From assembly GCA_017401985.1 (NCBI GenBank), contig JAFPNK010000026.1:82149-146148 (forward strand): 64,000 bases of DNA. The letters are read 5' to 3'. The DNA comes from Paludibacteraceae bacterium. Lineage in GTDB: Bacteria; Bacteroidota; Bacteroidia; Bacteroidales; Paludibacteraceae. The stretch's first letter is position 1, and each line of letters opens with the position of its first letter. Of this stretch, positions 62,123 through 64,000 are shown piece by piece. The notes below the pieces were generated by a model, which was not told where the DNA came from, did no database searches, and saw nothing but the letters and a program-made list of their open reading frames with translations. Position numbers and translations under genes: made by a program.

Positions 62123-62759
62123 AGATGACTTTCATCTGCTCTTCGCGGGTGAGGTTGCTGTTATCGACCACGATGGCGTCCTGTGCTTGGCGGAGTGGGG
62201 ATTCGGCGCGATGGGTGTCGCGGTAATCGCGATCGTTCACATCGGCAAGAACGGCTGCGAAGTCCGGTTGCTGCCCCTTCTCAACCAGCTCGTCGTAGCG
62301 GCGTTGTGCACGCACTTCGGGCGATGCGGTAAGGAAGAGTTTGAGTTCCGCCTGCGGGAAAACAACGGTGCCAATGTCACGACCGTCCATGACGATGCCT
62401 TTCTCAAGACCCATTTTCTGCTGTTGCGCTACGAGAAAAGCACGTACTTCCTTGATGGTAGAGACCTCGCTGGCACGATTGCCAACTTCGAGCGTACGAA
62501 TCTGCGATTCGACATCTTCGCCGTTGAGCGTGACGTGTTGCGCACCGTCCACCAGCACGAAGCCCACTTGTATCTGCGGCAACGCAGCGATGATGTCCGC
62601 TGTCTCGGTGAGATGGTGACGCAGGGTGTAGAGACCGATGGCGCGGTACATAGCGCCCGTGTCCACGTAGGTGTAACCGGCATACTTGGCCAGCGCTTTC
62701 GCGATCGTGGATTTACCACAAGAGGAATAGCCGTCGATGGCTACAATTATTTTGCTCAT
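62097..62759 (-). CDS. cmk: cytidylate kinase
   Basis: Phosphorylates CMP and dCMP. The 220-aa protein has the P-loop IDGYSSCGKSTIAKALAK (8-25), the CMP-binding blocks YVDTGAMYRAI (near 32) and MDGRDIGTVVFP (near 130), and the lid region with RAQRRYDEL. Length is normal. It overlaps ispH (26 nt) and its start overlaps the porQ stop by 4 nt, so porQ-cmk-ispH are one operon. Confidence 0.97.
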   Translation of the reverse strand: MSKIIVAIDGYSSCGKSTIAKALAKYAGYTYVDTGAMYRAIGLYTLRHHLTETADIIAALPQIQVGFVLVDGAQHVTLNGEDVESQIRTLEVGNRASEVSTIKEVRAFLVAQQQKMGLEKGIVMDGRDIGTVVFPQAELKLFLTASPEVRAQRRYDELVEKGQQPDFAAVLADVNDRDYRDTHRAESPLRQAQDAIVVDNSNLTREEQMKVIYDLFNRYK

Positions 62760-63856
62760 TGCATTAATGAATTGATGTCTAATGTCAGTCCTAACTGGTA
62801 GGAGAAATTGGATTTGGTCAATTGGCTGACTGCGAATCCTACGCGTGCCTGTTTGATCTTAACGCCTGCTCCGAGCGCGAAGCCCGCCAATGAACGCTGG
62901 TCAGCGAGGTTGAGTTCCGCACGGCGGCGGTGGTTGTAACTGAGCGCAATATAGAATTTCTCGCTTTTAGGCACAACCTCAATCGCCCAGATCGTGTGGC
63001 GGAACATCATATCATACCACTTGACGTCATGCGGCACAATGTCTCCGGTGGTCGGACTCTTGTCCAGACTGGTCCACTCGTAATTGAGGTACCAGGTCTG
63101 CATGTTATGTATCTGCAGATGGAACCGCAGCGGTGCATGCTTGACGCGGTAGGAGAGACCGAGTTGGAGGTTGAGCGGTAGCATCTCGTGGTTCGATCCG
63201 CCTTCGTCGGAGTAGAAACCTTTGAGTTGCCATCCTATGTTCTGCAGCACGAGTCCCATTTGGAAAGCCGAGTCGGGTGTCTGGTAGTGCGCGCCGACGT
63301 CCACGCCGATAGCGAAGGACGAATAACTTTCGTAGATGGAGTACACGGGTTTGAGCGTGACGCCCACTTTCCAGCAGGGGTGCAGCTGCCGCGCGTACAT
63401 CACATCAATCAATATATCGCGTGCGCCGAACGAACCACCGGTTAGGTTGCCGTCCTGATCGGCATATTGCATATGTCCGTAATCCAGATAATGGAGTCCG
63501 ACTGCAAAATAGTTGGGACGATCCGGTTGTCCGTCGTTAGTCGTTAGTCCTTTGGCTTCGCCGAAGTTATGTCCGTAGAGTACGGAGCCGAACATGGTTC
63601 CGGGCAGGTAATAGGAGTAGTTGAGTTGCAGCGTCATGTGACTGTCGTTGTGGAGCAGGGCAGGGTTGCACATACCCATCGAAATATCACCGTCGCTGAG
63701 GTTGACGTTCGATCCTCCTAAGGCGTTAAGGCGTGACGAAACGGGCAGACTCATGAAGGAGAATACCGACCGTCCGGCACTAGAGACCTGCGCCGACAAA
63801 GGTGTACACAGAACAGCGCATATAAGCCAGATCCCTATTTTTTTGTATAAAGCCAC
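62756..63856 (-). CDS. porQ: type IX secretion system protein PorQ
   Basis: PorQ is an outer-membrane beta-barrel of the T9SS attachment complex. With GTG at 63856 as start the 366-aa protein begins MALYKKIGIWLICAVLCTPLSAQ, a normal signal peptide; the ATG at 63910 lies at the promoter. The body contains the family-like front SSAGRSVFSFMSLPVSSRLNALG, repeated barrel strands and ends LGLTLDINSLMQ. Next to cmk, as in other Bacteroidota. It implies that T9SS substrates exist, and three candidate tails are present in this window. Confidence 0.92.
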   Translation of the reverse strand: MALYKKIGIWLICAVLCTPLSAQVSSAGRSVFSFMSLPVSSRLNALGGSNVNLSDGDISMGMCNPALLHNDSHMTLQLNYSYYLPGTMFGSVLYGHNFGEAKGLTTNDGQPDRPNYFAVGLHYLDYGHMQYADQDGNLTGGSFGARDILIDVMYARQLHPCWKVGVTLKPVYSIYESYSSFAIGVDVGAHYQTPDSAFQMGLVLQNIGWQLKGFYSDEGGSNHEMLPLNLQLGLSYRVKHAPLRFHLQIHNMQTWYLNYEWTSLDKSPTTGDIVPHDVKWYDMMFRHTIWAIEVVPKSEKFYIALSYNHRRRAELNLADQRSLAGFALGAGVKIKQARVGFAVSQLTKSNFSYQLGLTLDINSLMQ

Positions 63857-63879
63857 AATAATGCAAATTAAATCGGCTA

Positions 63880-63910
63880 CAAAGGTACAGCTTTTTTTGC
63901 AAATATGCAA
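63880..63910 (-). promoter_or_regulatory. promoter of porQ-cmk-ispH
   Basis: Minus strand: TTG at 63910-63908 and TACCTTTG at 63887-63880, 20 nt apart; leader about 20 nt. Confidence 0.82.
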
Positions 63911-63919
63911 GATTTTTAT

Positions 63920-63953
63920 GAAAAAAAAGAAAAACGACCTTCGTCAGGTCGTC
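63920..63953 (-). terminator. terminator of tRNA-Phe
   Basis: Minus strand: six-base-pair stem ACGACC/GGTCGT with a 7-nt loop, followed by T-runs (63933-63921). Confidence 0.75.
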
Positions 63954-63958
63954 TTTCG

Positions 63959-64000
63959 TGGTGCCACCGAGAATCGAACTAGGGACACAAGGATTTTCAG
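63959..64000 (-). tRNA. tRNA-Phe (GAA), 3' part only
   Basis: The reverse complement runs from the anticodon loop (CTGAAAA, anticodon GAA at 63998-63996) through variable loop, T arm (loop TTCGATT) and acceptor TGGCACC plus discriminator A. The 5' half lies beyond the right edge. Confidence 0.85.

Overview
The window is chromosomal DNA of a Bacteroidales-type bacterium (phylum Bacteroidota), most likely an uncultured gut or rumen lineage. Evidence seen directly: almost every promoter has the Bacteroidota form, a (T)TTG box followed 19-20 nt later by TAnnTTTG, with no E. coli-like -35/-10. The primary sigma factor is the short 286-residue form, and there are a GldD lipoprotein, a PorQ type IX secretion (T9SS) protein, a Porin_10-like barrel and helix-hairpin-helix/OmpA surface proteins. 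There are no IS elements, phage genes or CRISPR arrays. Coding density is high and most genes are ordinary housekeeping or carbohydrate genes.

Layout. 1-9 kb: a left-truncated alpha/beta hydrolase, uvrB, rplS, a glycogen phosphorylase, an unusually short RNase R-like gene, and an envelope protein followed by a 59-aa ribbon-helix-helix protein. 8.9-20.2 kb (minus strand): rpoD with tRNA-Arg, then a seven-gene run, manC > debranching enzyme > GT4 glycosyltransferase > GH57 amylase > porin > clpC > trxA, read from one recognisable promoter. 20.4-26.1 kb (plus): gldD, a GGGP synthase-TadA fusion, a 7TM-HD hydrolase, dusB and a BASS transporter. 26.2-30.6 kb: two secreted proteins (a DUF6359-like protein and a GH13 amylase) with a shared short C-terminal tail. 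30.7-40 kb: alkaline phosphatase, an RNase D-like exonuclease, DUF5063, upp, VanZ, dprA, a two-helix peptide, topoisomerase IV subunit A and maf. 40-45 kb (minus): a UbiA-type prenyltransferase, a cytoplasmic GH13 amylase, ackA and pta. 45-48 kb: an OmpA-LysM protein, tRNA-Met and a second OmpA protein. 48-54.7 kb: an 1875-aa secreted multidomain protein with the same tail as the two above, followed by a 38-aa peptide gene and preceded by a 520-nt repeat-rich leader. 54.7-64 kb: an HhH beta-barrel protein, an LPG-synthase-TM protein, malQ, a dispanin/DUF2752 pair, ispH-cmk-porQ and the 3' part of tRNA-Phe.

How the genes fit together. Alpha-glucan metabolism dominates: a secreted amylase and a porin for uptake, then malQ, cytoplasmic GH13, GH57, debranching enzyme, phosphorylase and a synthase-like GT4, with ackA-pta giving acetate and ATP at the end of fermentation. 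GGGP synthase and the UbiA-family enzyme together suggest an archaeal-like ether-lipid branch. PorQ and GldD belong to the T9SS/gliding machinery, which plausibly exports the three tail-bearing proteins.

Most notable signal. At least fourteen loci carry short degenerate tandem arrays, usually 3-6 units of 7, 8 or 9 nt (also 11 and about 17 nt). The sequence differs from locus to locus, but the architecture is the same. They sit at stop codons, in 5' leaders and, in frame, inside conserved enzymes (IspH twice, Maf, DusB, the LPG-synthase-TM protein, the HhH barrel), and one forms the exact linker of the GGGPS-TadA fusion. A subset share the heptamer AAATCAN. I know of no described system in Bacteroidota that matches this; cyanobacterial heptanucleotide STRRs are the closest analogue I can name. 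A separate 66-nt element with a conserved hairpin occurs twice (3.1 kb and 27.6 kb).
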